Source: an uncultured Clostridia bacterium (GTDB taxonomy: Bacteria; Bacillota; Clostridia; Christensenellales; Aristaeellaceae). From it: a stretch of DNA of 64,000 nucleotides. Below are positions 1-7,283 of the stretch, piece after piece. The position numbers were made by a program, and so were the translations under genes. Position 1 is the first letter of the stretch; each line of letters begins with the position of its first letter. The stretch covers positions 1 to 64,000 of the forward strand of contig CALCQO010000004.1 in the NCBI GenBank assembly GCA_937894675.1. Direction: 5' to 3'. The notes beneath the pieces are model-generated. The model saw only the letters and a program-made list of their open reading frames with translations, was not told where the DNA came from and did not search any database.

Positions 1-38
1 TGATTATATCTCAACTAACTCTCGGACTGGTACAAGGA

Positions 39-794
39 TTGGGGGGCAGGTCACCCAGCAAATTGTCACTTAATCCGGCCATGATGATTGCCTCTGCCAG
101 CCCCATTTCAGGAGGCATGAAAATAGACGCTCAATACCCTGTGAACGCCTTCACAGTCAGAGACGAACCAAGCGAACAGACCAGAACAATCCTGCCGCAA
201 TATGCCGCCCTCCATGCTCAGAACCCCGATTTCTTCGGGTGGATTCGCATTGGGGGCACCAAGGTCAACTATCCGGTCATGTTTTCTCCACAGGAACCGG
301 AGCGTTACCTGCACAAGGACTTCTATGGCAACGACGCCAAGTATGGCGTTCCCTTTGTAGATGGCGCGACCGATGTAGAGCGCAGCCGTAATCTGCTGAT
401 TCATGGGCATAATGCCAAGAGCGGCATCTTGTTTGGAGATCTGGATAAGTTTCTGAGCAAGGCGTTTTTTGAGAAGCATCGGTACATACTCTTCGATACA
501 CTGTATGAGGAAAGGGTTTATGAGATTGTGGCGGTAGTGAAAACTAGAATACCCAAGGAAGGGGAAAGTGTTTTTCGGTATTATGAGTATATGAGTATCA
601 ATGGGGAAGGTATGTTGAAAGACTATTTAATTAGCATATTCGCCAGCGCTATTCATGCCTCAAGCAGATCTGTCGTTGAGAATGACGAATTGTTAACGTT
701 GTCTACATGCTCTAATCATGCTCCTAATGGGCGTCTAGTGATAATTGGCAGACTGCGAGGAACGCAAGTGATAGAGTCGAAACTGCAGTACTAA
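39..794 (+). CDS. Class B sortase, 5' end uncertain
   Basis: Sortases are extracytoplasmic transpeptidases that cleave a sorting signal and attach the protein to peptidoglycan. The sequence shows the class B pattern: FFGWIRI and VNYPVM in the N-terminal half, the catalytic His in NLLIHGHN, the Cys in LLTLSTCSN and the Arg in GRLVIIGRLR. The reading frame is open to the left edge of the window. The candidate starts are TTG 39 and ATG 81 or 117, and none has a well-spaced ribosome site. No N-terminal membrane anchor is visible, so the true start may lie outside the window or the 5' end may be degraded. No sortase substrate with a recognisable motif is adjacent, and the giant repeat protein at 43-55 kb lacks one too. 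Family assignment is firm; the start is not. Confidence 0.85.
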   Translation: MGGRSPSKLSLNPAMMIASASPISGGMKIDAQYPVNAFTVRDEPSEQTRTILPQYAALHAQNPDFFGWIRIGGTKVNYPVMFSPQEPERYLHKDFYGNDAKYGVPFVDGATDVERSRNLLIHGHNAKSGILFGDLDKFLSKAFFEKHRYILFDTLYEERVYEIVAVVKTRIPKEGESVFRYYEYMSINGEGMLKDYLISIFASAIHASSRSVVENDELLTLSTCSNHAPNGRLVIIGRLRGTQVIESKLQY

Positions 795-829
795 GTGAAA
801 CCATGGTAATGAACTGATGGTTTCTTAAG

Positions 830-1420
830 TTATTCTTGGGCTTTGGTTGCTTGCTTTGATGGGAAATATATCTCAACCGCTAGGTCTGCCAACTTCGCTA
901 CCAAAATCTCATAGATGCGCTTCATTTCCTTAATCTTTGCGCGATTGTCATTGTTTCCAGGAAACACACTCTCAAATTGTGATGTGTATTCCGAGAAGCT
1001 TTTTTCGACAGAAGCAAACGTTTTCAAGAACCCTTCTGAAACCTTTGGTCGTTTCAAAGAGCTAAAGTAGTTTTCCAACAACCTTACCTTCCCTTGGATT
1101 TCCTCGCGCTCTTCAGCGCAGCATGTTAAGTCACCTCCTGCTAATATGTGATCTGCATATACCAAAATCAACCGATGTAGCTCATCAAAAGCCATAGATG
1201 ACTTTCTAACCAAGCCATCAACTACGTCTGCTTGCTTTCTAGTGTCGGTTTTTCGCTGCACAAAAATAAAGGATATTACCACAACAACAAGAAGTTGAAA
1301 AATGGACAACAGGCTCGTTTTAAAGAACTCCTGGTTGCTTCTCAAGTTGTGGAGTGCCAGAATTATTATTCCTAACATAGTCCCACCTAGGTAGATGCTA
1401 TATATGCAGGATTTTTTCAA
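830..1420 (-). CDS. Membrane-anchored coiled-coil protein of unknown function
   Basis: I do not recognise this 196-residue protein. Residues about 8-25 and 36-54 are hydrophobic (LGGTMLGIIILAL and LLSIFQLLVVVVISFIF), predicting two membrane segments. A cytoplasmic tail follows, rich in charged residues and Leu, with likely helical and coiled-coil character. It is the last gene of a minus-strand series after the GHKL ATPase and the STAS-like gene, only about 20 bases from the latter. It could therefore be the membrane partner or effector of that pair. It is convergent with the sortase gene. Function is unknown. Confidence 0.7.
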   Translation of the reverse strand: MKKSCIYSIYLGGTMLGIIILALHNLRSNQEFFKTSLLSIFQLLVVVVISFIFVQRKTDTRKQADVVDGLVRKSSMAFDELHRLILVYADHILAGGDLTCCAEEREEIQGKVRLLENYFSSLKRPKVSEGFLKTFASVEKSFSEYTSQFESVFPGNNDNRAKIKEMKRIYEILVAKLADLAVEIYFPSKQATKAQE

Positions 1421-1439
1421 GAATGGTTCCTCCTGGTTA

Positions 1440-1772
1440 TTACTTCTCGCTCTCGCTCAGTATTGCTGTGGCGATTTGATCAGGTAAGTCTGGTTGATCA
1501 CTAGAAATGAAGACAAATCTTCTTAGAATGTCCTCTCTGGATTCCGTTGTTAGTTGTCTTGGTAACCCACCAAATGCTTCACTTATAAAAGACTTAGGAT
1601 ATCCATAGGTGCCGTCAAGATCAATGGTAATCTTATCATTATTCTCCTTAGCCCTTTGGTACATCGCCACCAGTTTCTCTTCTCTGAATTCCTGACCGGA
1701 GAACTTGCTTTGGCTCCTGTACCGTAAACCAGGTGTCTTTGTAAAGTCCTTTGCTATGGAATAATAGATCAT
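1440..1772 (-). CDS. STAS-like DUF4325 protein
   Basis: The 110 residues from MIYYSIAKDF match the DUF4325 (STAS-like) pattern: AKDFTKTPG, SGQEFREE, ITIDLDGTYGYP, then SFISEAFGGL. STAS domains in anti-anti-sigma proteins are phosphorylated by GHKL kinases, and DUF4325 genes are commonly found beside GHKL ATPases. I chose ATG at 1772 because conserved similarity begins there and an AAGGAG lies 13 bases upstream. The frame remains open to 1823. The 5' part overlaps the 3' end of the GHKL ATPase by about 125 bases in another frame, an unusually long overlap that implies tight coupling. The specific role here is unknown. Confidence 0.75.
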   Translation of the reverse strand: MIYYSIAKDFTKTPGLRYRSQSKFSGQEFREEKLVAMYQRAKENNDKITIDLDGTYGYPKSFISEAFGGLPRQLTTESREDILRRFVFISSDQPDLPDQIATAILSESEK

Positions 1773-2841
1773 TGTCTTTGTCAAACTCCTTTTCAGATAT
1801 TTCCCAGTAGAATATTGTTCCATGTAGAGGGCTGGTAATGGTTTTCTTTCCCAGTTGGTCTATCTCGTTCTCGTCATAGTAACAGTAAGCCTTATTTGTT
1901 ATGAGCGATAGATTGACAACCCTACCAGAAACAGCATGTTCCTTAATGGAAGGCAAGCCCTTTCCACGATAAGGTCTAAGAGTGCGAGTGCGCTCTCCTC
2001 CATTTAGAGCATCTGCTATGGCATCAACTTGATTACCAAACAAGCTCCTCAACCGATCCCCACTTCTTTTCTGCATTGTATTCCATATCCCGACACCTGT
2101 ATCCAGGAAAGTGAACTTGAAGAGGCCTTCGCCTGCGTCATCGAGATAAACAAACCATTTTCTATGGAACCGTTCGTATGTCGATTCGTTATATGCATGC
2201 TCGACAACATTACCTTCTAATTCTCCAAGCATCTCTCCAAGAAAGAGAAGGTTTCGCCGTTGCAGGGATGATTCGGAAATTATGTGCTCGCAGATATCTT
2301 GCGTTTTTTGAGGCTCTCCTTTATCAGACAGTACGATATGCTTCGCATCATTTGCCTCAATAAAACTTCTACGCTTTGTCACTATATCAATAAAACCGGA
2401 ACTATTAAATAGCTTTCGAACTACTGGATGCCTTGGAGTATTTCCGCTAAACTCCCTTACTCTGCATAAGCTAATGCGTATGTTGATTACAATTGCAATC
2501 AAGTACATGAGGGCATCGATAGTCATGTACTCGACAAACTCGAAATCAAAGAACATTTTTCGGCTCTCTGTTCCCCGCATAATAGTATCAATTGTTTTAT
2601 TGAAAAATCGAATTGTCTCGTCCGGATTATCCTTTATGCTGAAGCTTGATGGAATCTTAACATCATATCGCTGAGATATGCGGGACCCACCCTTAGTAGC
2701 TCGAAAAAGTGTCGGTCTAGAATTGCAGGAAGTTCGCGGTCTACTCCGCTGCCGCTCTAGCTTATCCAGTCTTCTCTTCATATACAGGTGGTACCGCGGA
2801 TTTTTAGGCCTCAAATCATCTATCTCCAAGTAAAATGTCAC
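1648..2841 (-). CDS. GHKL (histidine-kinase-like) ATPase domain protein
   Basis: This 397-residue protein has an N-terminal region of unclear fold. It is followed by a Bergerat ATP-binding domain: N-box-like LGEMLGELEGNVVEHAYNE near residue 210, G1-box FLDTGVGIW near 256 and G2-box RPYRGKGLPSIKEH near 300. There is no phospho-acceptor His domain, so it resembles SpoIIAB/RsbW-type kinases or stand-alone GHKL ATPases rather than a two-component sensor. The last 40 or so residues are encoded in DNA that also encodes the STAS-like protein. The GTG start at 2841 lacks a Shine-Dalgarno site; an alternative is ATG at 2781. Together with the next two genes it looks like a three-gene signalling or defence cassette in a mobile island. 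The substrate is unknown. Confidence 0.78.
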   Translation of the reverse strand: MTFYLEIDDLRPKNPRYHLYMKRRLDKLERQRSRPRTSCNSRPTLFRATKGGSRISQRYDVKIPSSFSIKDNPDETIRFFNKTIDTIMRGTESRKMFFDFEFVEYMTIDALMYLIAIVINIRISLCRVREFSGNTPRHPVVRKLFNSSGFIDIVTKRRSFIEANDAKHIVLSDKGEPQKTQDICEHIISESSLQRRNLLFLGEMLGELEGNVVEHAYNESTYERFHRKWFVYLDDAGEGLFKFTFLDTGVGIWNTMQKRSGDRLRSLFGNQVDAIADALNGGERTRTLRPYRGKGLPSIKEHAVSGRVVNLSLITNKAYCYYDENEIDQLGKKTITSPLHGTIFYWEISEKEFDKDNDLLFHSKGLYKDTWFTVQEPKQVLRSGIQRRETGGDVPKG

Positions 2842-2845
2842 TTGT

Positions 2846-2851
2846 ATTATA
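2846..2851 (-). promoter_or_regulatory. Candidate -10 element abutting the GHKL start codon
   Basis: A perfect TATAAT lies five bases upstream of the GTG at 2841. Transcription would begin at or next to the start codon, giving a leaderless message, unless translation starts at ATG 2781. No convincing -35 hexamer sits 17 bases upstream. Confidence 0.35.
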
Positions 2852-2939
2852 ACATGGATTACAACTTAATTAGTTGTCTTGGTGACGCAATATCTTATCA
2901 CTGGGGAACGGCAACGGAAGGACAATAGACTGGTTGGTT

Positions 2940-3734
2940 TTACCTGCCCCCAACCTTCTTAGGCAGCACACAAGTTCCATTGATGAAAAAGACGACAACC
3001 GAAGCCACAAGATACAGACAGGCGATGATGATGGCAGTCATCGTTACTTCGGGGAATTGACCCAGGTGCTTGCCCGCTGCCTGGTGCTCCTGCCAGATGT
3101 CATAGTAGGCCCACGCGAGGGGCAGGGTCAGCATGGCGTTTCTCAAACGAAGCTGAATCAGCGAGGTGATGAGCAATGCGGCAATCAGGATGATGATTGC
3201 CCATGCGCTTTCAGCCAGCCCAAACCGATTCCATTTAACCTGCACCAGAAAGGCAGCAGCATTGACGACTGTTGCGATGATAAGCCAGCCATTATATAGG
3301 CCAAAGGCGACGGCGTTAATCCTTTCTCCCACACCGATCGGTGTTCTTAACCTGCCATTGATGACAGCAAGAGAAACTACAAGTATGCCAATCAGCAAGG
3401 TAGAGAGCCCAATCTTTTCAAAGGAGAAGACAATAATCCATAGCATGTTGGCCAGGCTTGCAATCCAGAATGGCAGGCTGATGGTGTCAATGAGTTTTGC
3501 GATGCGCTTGTCCTGCTGCTTTACAATCATGAATATTAGGGAGATAAGCAGTAGCACATAGATAATGCCCCAAATGCTAAAGGTGGAAGGGCTTGGTGTA
3601 ATCAAGGTGGGATAAGCATCTGACACTTCCTTTTGAGACAGGCCATTGATCACGCCAAAGGCTCCCATGGTATTGACGCCTATGGTTAACAGGTACAGCA
3701 ATAGATTAAGCCATGCTTTATGTTTAGTTTTCAC
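2940..3734 (-). CDS. TspO/MBR-related (tryptophan-rich sensory family) membrane protein
   Basis: This 264-residue integral membrane protein has about seven hydrophobic segments and the family-like stretch PSPSTFSIWGIIYVLLL near residue 50, plus AFGLYNGWLII near 145. TspO/MBR proteins are five-helix membrane proteins of about 160 residues linked to tetrapyrrole and stress responses. This belongs to the longer Firmicute type often annotated as tryptophan-rich sensory protein, although it has few Trp residues. It lies upstream of the GHKL gene on the same strand with a 98-base gap. The ligand is unknown. Confidence 0.65.
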   Translation of the reverse strand: MKTKHKAWLNLLLYLLTIGVNTMGAFGVINGLSQKEVSDAYPTLITPSPSTFSIWGIIYVLLLISLIFMIVKQQDKRIAKLIDTISLPFWIASLANMLWIIVFSFEKIGLSTLLIGILVVSLAVINGRLRTPIGVGERINAVAFGLYNGWLIIATVVNAAAFLVQVKWNRFGLAESAWAIIILIAALLITSLIQLRLRNAMLTLPLAWAYYDIWQEHQAAGKHLGQFPEVTMTAIIIACLYLVASVVVFFINGTCVLPKKVGGR

Positions 3735-3921
3735 GTTTGTTTCTCCTTATGTTTGTCTCAGTCAAACAGCTTGATTATAGTCGCTTGGAGCAACAATGTA
3801 CAGGAGGATTCATTAGTGATGGGTTTGAGGCTGATATCATTTGTTCGCAGCTTCTTTGCCACACAAGGCGCTCGTTAGATAGATGAGGTGTATCAAGTCA
3901 ACATCAGCAGGAAGGAGATCC

Positions 3922-5319
3922 ATGGCCACCACCCGCATCATTCCCATGCACCATAACAAAGGCAAATCGCTTTCCAGGTGCCTGATTGATAGAACCGATT
4001 ATGCCAAGAACCCGGACAAAACCAAGAATGGAGAACTAATCACCTGTTATGAGTGCGATGCGCGCACCATCGACAGCCAGTTCCTTTTATCCAAGCGGGA
4101 GTATAAGGAAATAACCGGCAGGACACAGGAACGGGACGTGATTGCCTATCAGATTCGACAGTCTTTCAAGCCCGGGGAAGTAACGCCGGAGCAGGCGAAC
4201 CAGATTGGCTATCAGTTTGCGCTGCGGTTCACGAAGGGCGAGCACGCCTTCATGGTGGCCACCCATATCGACAAGCGTCACATCCACAATCACATCATCT
4301 GGAACTCCACCGCCCTGGATTGCACGCGCAAGTTTCGCAACTTCTGGGGCAGCACAAAAGCAGCTCGCCAGCTGAGTGACTTGCTTTGCACAGAGCACCA
4401 ACTTTCGGTGATTGAAGACCCTAAGCCCTTCAGTGCCACCTACAACAAGTGGCTGGGGAACGAAGCCAGACCTTCCAACCGGGCCAGGTTGCGGGCTGCG
4501 ATTGAGCATGCCCTGACTCTAAACCCTGCGACGATGGATGAACTGCTGACACTTCTGATGGATGAGGGATACCAGGTCAAGCGTGGCAAACACATCAGTG
4601 TGATGCCGCCTGGTGCCAAGCGATCCATTCGTCTAGATTCTCTGGGAGGAGGTTTTGGTCAGCAGGAACTTCAGGCTTTGCTTTCAAAGCACAGAAAGGA
4701 AACTGCCAGGATTTCTTCCAATGTAGTGAAGCAACAGAAAACACTGGGCTTGCTCATCGACATTCAGGAGAAAATGCGCGCCGGGAAAGGGCTTGGATAT
4801 GAGCGTTGGGCAAAGGTGTTCAACCTCAAGCAGATGGCACAAGCCGTCAACTTTATCACGGAGAACAACCTTACTGATTATAAGAAGCTTGATGCACAAG
4901 CCACCCAATCCGCAGCAGCTTTCAACCAACTCTCCCAACAAATCCAGGCAACGGAAAAGCGCATGCGAGAGCTATCCACTATGAAAACCCACCTGCTGAA
5001 CTACCTGAAAACACGGGACGTCTATGTGGCTTACCGGAAGGCAGGTTACTCAAAGCGCTTTCTTGCTGAGCATGAAAGTGATATTGCGCTACACAAAGCA
5101 GCTAAGGCAGCCTTTGATTCCCAAGGCTCAAAGAAACTTCCCACCCTCAAAGAAATCCAGGCAGAATACGAGAAATTGCTTCAGCAAAAGAGGAGCATCT
5201 ACCCACAGTTTACCCACGCCCGGCAGGAGATGAAGGCCATTCTGACTGCAAAAGCCAATGTGGACCGTCTGCTGGGCTACGAAGAAAAGTATGCCAAAAA
5301 GGCAAGAGATCACCGATAA
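3922..5319 (+). CDS. Relaxase/mobilization nuclease domain protein
   Basis: Relaxases nick oriT and lead the transferred strand during conjugation. The 465-residue product has a MobA/VirD2-type N-terminal domain, with the three-His metal motif in THIDKRHIHNHIIW at residues about 115-130 and a candidate catalytic Tyr in the first 60 residues. The C-terminal half is helical, charged and Gln-rich. I chose ATG 3922 because AAGGAG precedes it by four bases, rather than the open frame from 3883, which lacks a site. No MobC-type accessory gene precedes it and no type IV secretion genes are visible, so the element would be mobilizable at most. A strong terminator follows at 5411. Confidence 0.88.
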   Translation: MATTRIIPMHHNKGKSLSRCLIDRTDYAKNPDKTKNGELITCYECDARTIDSQFLLSKREYKEITGRTQERDVIAYQIRQSFKPGEVTPEQANQIGYQFALRFTKGEHAFMVATHIDKRHIHNHIIWNSTALDCTRKFRNFWGSTKAARQLSDLLCTEHQLSVIEDPKPFSATYNKWLGNEARPSNRARLRAAIEHALTLNPATMDELLTLLMDEGYQVKRGKHISVMPPGAKRSIRLDSLGGGFGQQELQALLSKHRKETARISSNVVKQQKTLGLLIDIQEKMRAGKGLGYERWAKVFNLKQMAQAVNFITENNLTDYKKLDAQATQSAAAFNQLSQQIQATEKRMRELSTMKTHLLNYLKTRDVYVAYRKAGYSKRFLAEHESDIALHKAAKAAFDSQGSKKLPTLKEIQAEYEKLLQQKRSIYPQFTHARQEMKAILTAKANVDRLLGYEEKYAKKARDHR

Positions 5320-5410
5320 ATCCCCCATCATATTTAGCGTCCGAAGGACGCGTAGCCGCACAAGCATTGTGCGATTGAAAGGGGTTTGGGGCTTTGCCCC
5401 AACAAGCAAA

Positions 5411-5447
5411 CAACGCCGCTGAGGGGAGGCGGCGTTGTTGTTTTTTG
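5411..5447 (+). terminator. Rho-independent terminator after the relaxase gene
   Basis: CAACGCCGC at 5411-5419 pairs perfectly with GCGGCGTTG at 5429-5437, followed by a T-rich run. A second small hairpin (GGGGCTTTGCCCC) lies just upstream near 5390. Confidence 0.85.
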
Positions 5448-5587
5448 TCTGTGTGGGTACCCACAGGCATTGCTTGCCAGAAGCGCAGCTCCCTCTCCAG
5501 CACATAAAGATCAGATATGCTGTCGCTGCGTCAGGCGTCGATTCTGGTGTAGTCGCAAATAAATGCCTCTCCTTTAACCCGGGAATT

Positions 5588-5596
5588 TGATATAAT
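5588..5596 (+). promoter_or_regulatory. Extended -10 promoter of the NlpC-like/SH3 gene
   Basis: TGATATAAT is an extended -10 element (TGN plus TATAAT). It covers the ATG at 5595, so that ATG cannot be the start on this transcript; translation should begin at 5622. No clear -35 box is seen, as is common with extended -10 promoters. Confidence 0.6.
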
Positions 5597-5621
5597 GGAC
5601 AGCAAGAAAGGGGGGACTCAA

Positions 5622-6338
5622 ATGGCTCAAGGTATTCCTGCATCACTGCTCGCGCAAACTGCTTCAGATGTCCTGCAATCAGGACCTGTTCCTTTCAAAT
5701 CTCCTGGCAGATCGCTATCCGGCATGGATGCTACAGGCTACATCGCTTACTGCCTTGGCAGATTGGGTATCCGCGTCAACGCAACCGGAAGCAACTCACT
5801 CTATCGGGAAATTGGGGGAACCCCCATCCCGCTTAGCGATGCATTAAAGAAAAGCATGGTTGTTCCAGGAGCGCTACTCTTCAGGGTTGAGAACGATGGC
5901 AGAGAGCCTGCTAAATTCCGCGGAGACGGCCGAGGAAACGCAACCTTTGCGCTGATCTGCATCGCCCCTGGAAGAGCCGCCTACCCCTCTAGATCAAGGG
6001 GCAAGCTCATCGAAACTGCGATTGAAGTGGTGAGCGGCAAAGCAAACATGGTGGTCCTTCATCCAAAACTTGACTATGGCGCGCTCTCTTCTCCGCCACC
6101 AAAGCCAGGCCCAAGTCCTACACTTCCCCATCCCACCCAGATGCGGGTTGTCACGCCCAAAGGGCGGCTGAACCTGCGGCCACGGCCTTCGAAAAATACT
6201 TCTGTCTTGGCCCGTATCGAGCCGGGAACTCAAGTTCAAGTCAATTTGATTCAGGATGGTTGGGCGCACATTACACACACTAGTGGTAGCGCGCTTTTAA
6301 GCGGTTGGGTGATGACAGAATTTCTCCAGGAAGTATGA
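5622..6338 (+). CDS. NlpC/P60-like protein without catalytic Cys, with C-terminal SH3b domain
   Basis: This 238-residue protein has an N-terminal region with NlpC/P60 landmarks, SGMDATGYIAYCLGRLGIRV followed by VVPGALLF. However, the position of the usual catalytic Cys (DCSG) is Ala (DATG), and the expected His strand reads NATFALICI. A Pro-rich linker (residues about 155-170) leads to a bacterial SH3 domain (LNLRPRPSKNTSVLARI to GWVMTEFL). SH3b domains bind cell-wall peptides. There is no signal peptide. I chose ATG 5622 because a purine-rich GGGGGGA lies six bases upstream and the -10 box covers the earlier ATG. It is probably a non-enzymatic wall-binding or intracellular regulatory protein. 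Confidence 0.6.
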   Translation: MAQGIPASLLAQTASDVLQSGPVPFKSPGRSLSGMDATGYIAYCLGRLGIRVNATGSNSLYREIGGTPIPLSDALKKSMVVPGALLFRVENDGREPAKFRGDGRGNATFALICIAPGRAAYPSRSRGKLIETAIEVVSGKANMVVLHPKLDYGALSSPPPKPGPSPTLPHPTQMRVVTPKGRLNLRPRPSKNTSVLARIEPGTQVQVNLIQDGWAHITHTSGSALLSGWVMTEFLQEV

Positions 6339-6411
6339 TTCTACCGTTCACCTGCGCGTCGCACATGACGATTTCACAGGTAAGCAGCGACATACTTCAC
6401 TGCTAAACTCA

Positions 6412-6476
6412 AAGCCGATGCACCCCAGGTCATGCGCTGGCAACAAGCGCCGCACCTGATGTGGTGCATCGGCTTT
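6412..6476 (+). terminator. Terminator-like nested hairpin
   Basis: AAGCCGATGCACC at 6412-6424 pairs with GGTGCATCGGCTT ending near 6475, followed by TTCTT. The loop contains a second nested pairing (CAGGT with ACCTG). It ends the NlpC-like/SH3 transcript. Confidence 0.7.
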
Positions 6477-6590
6477 TCTTCCGGCAAACGAGGTCCTGTA
6501 TTGATAACTGGTGTCCCTCAGCAGAAGCATATCTTTAGGTTTCTTGCTGAACGACTGGACATTCTGTCCTTTAAGCAGGATGTCAGACTA

Positions 6591-6630
6591 AAGACAAAGT
6601 CCCAGCCTGCCCTGGCCGGGACTTTGTCTT
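6591..6630 (+). terminator. Second hairpin in the 6.4-6.7 kb gap
   Basis: AAGACAAAGTCCC pairs with GGGACTTTGTCTT across a GC-rich loop. No run of T follows, so it may insulate the next module rather than terminate by itself. Apart from this, the preceding hairpin and the promoter near 6729, I see nothing in the 417-base gap. Confidence 0.45.
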
Positions 6631-6728
6631 CAGTTTGAGAACTGAAAGCAGATCTTTTATTTTCATTCTAAAATACGATACTATTATATTCAGCTGGAAA
6701 ATAAAGTGCAAAAACCTGGAAGTTTTTC

Positions 6729-6735
6729 CGTCTAA
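6729..6735 (+). promoter_or_regulatory. Candidate ECF-type -10 element, module 1
   Basis: CCGTCTAA lies 11 bases before the AGGAGG of the sigma gene. The identical string is at the same place in front of the paralogous sigma gene (9614). CGTCTA resembles the -10 element of autoregulated ECF promoters. The -35 region is not clear. Confidence 0.45.
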
Positions 6736-6755
6736 CCGGTTGAGGAGGTGATGGA

Positions 6756-7283
6756 ATGTACAACACCGTTGCTGCAGAAACGGTGAGAGAGCAGCGCTTT
6801 ACCAGGTGGGTTGCCGATTATGGCGAGTCCATCCTGCGGATGTGCATCGTGTACCTGAAGAACATCTCCGATGCAGAGGATGCCGCACAGGACGCCTTCC
6901 TGAGGGCCTGGAAAGCCATGGAGCAGTTTGAGCAGCGCAATGAAGCAAGCGAGAAAACCTGGCTGATGCGCATCGCCATCAATGTATGTCATGACTATCA
7001 TCGTTCCAAATGGTTTCGAAACACAGATCTGTCAAAGGCTCTTGAGGAACTTCCCGCGCGTTACCTGAGGGTGGAAGCAAAGGATGTCACGCTGACCCTG
7101 GATGTCATGCGCCTGCGGGAGCCGCTCAAGCAGGTAATCCTGCTGTACTACTACCAAAATCTGACGCTTCAGGAGGTTGCCGACGTGCTGGGCATATCCA
7201 TTTCAGGTGTGCACAGAAGGCTCCGGAAAGCAGAGGAACAACTTAAAACAAGCATCACAGGAGGGGTACATGATGCAGAATAA
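6756..7283 (+). CDS. ECF-type RNA polymerase sigma factor, module 1
   Basis: This 175-residue sigma-70 family protein has region 2 (SDAEDAAQDAFLRAWKA, then EKTWLMRIAINVCHDYHR) and region 4 (LKQVILLYYYQNLTLQEVAD and GISISGVHRRLRKAEEQL). Such proteins direct RNA polymerase to envelope or stress promoters and are usually held by a co-encoded membrane anti-sigma factor. The start has GGAGGTGAT ending a few bases upstream. Its stop overlaps the next gene by 11 bases. It is a close paralog of the sigma factor at 9641, with most of region 2 identical by eye. Confidence 0.92.
   Translation: MYNTVAAETVREQRFTRWVADYGESILRMCIVYLKNISDAEDAAQDAFLRAWKAMEQFEQRNEASEKTWLMRIAINVCHDYHRSKWFRNTDLSKALEELPARYLRVEAKDVTLTLDVMRLREPLKQVILLYYYQNLTLQEVADVLGISISGVHRRLRKAEEQLKTSITGGVHDAE

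Noticed and set aside
3883..3921. Upstream extension of the relaxase
   Set aside because: The extra 13 codons have no ribosome site, whereas AAGGAG precedes ATG 3922.
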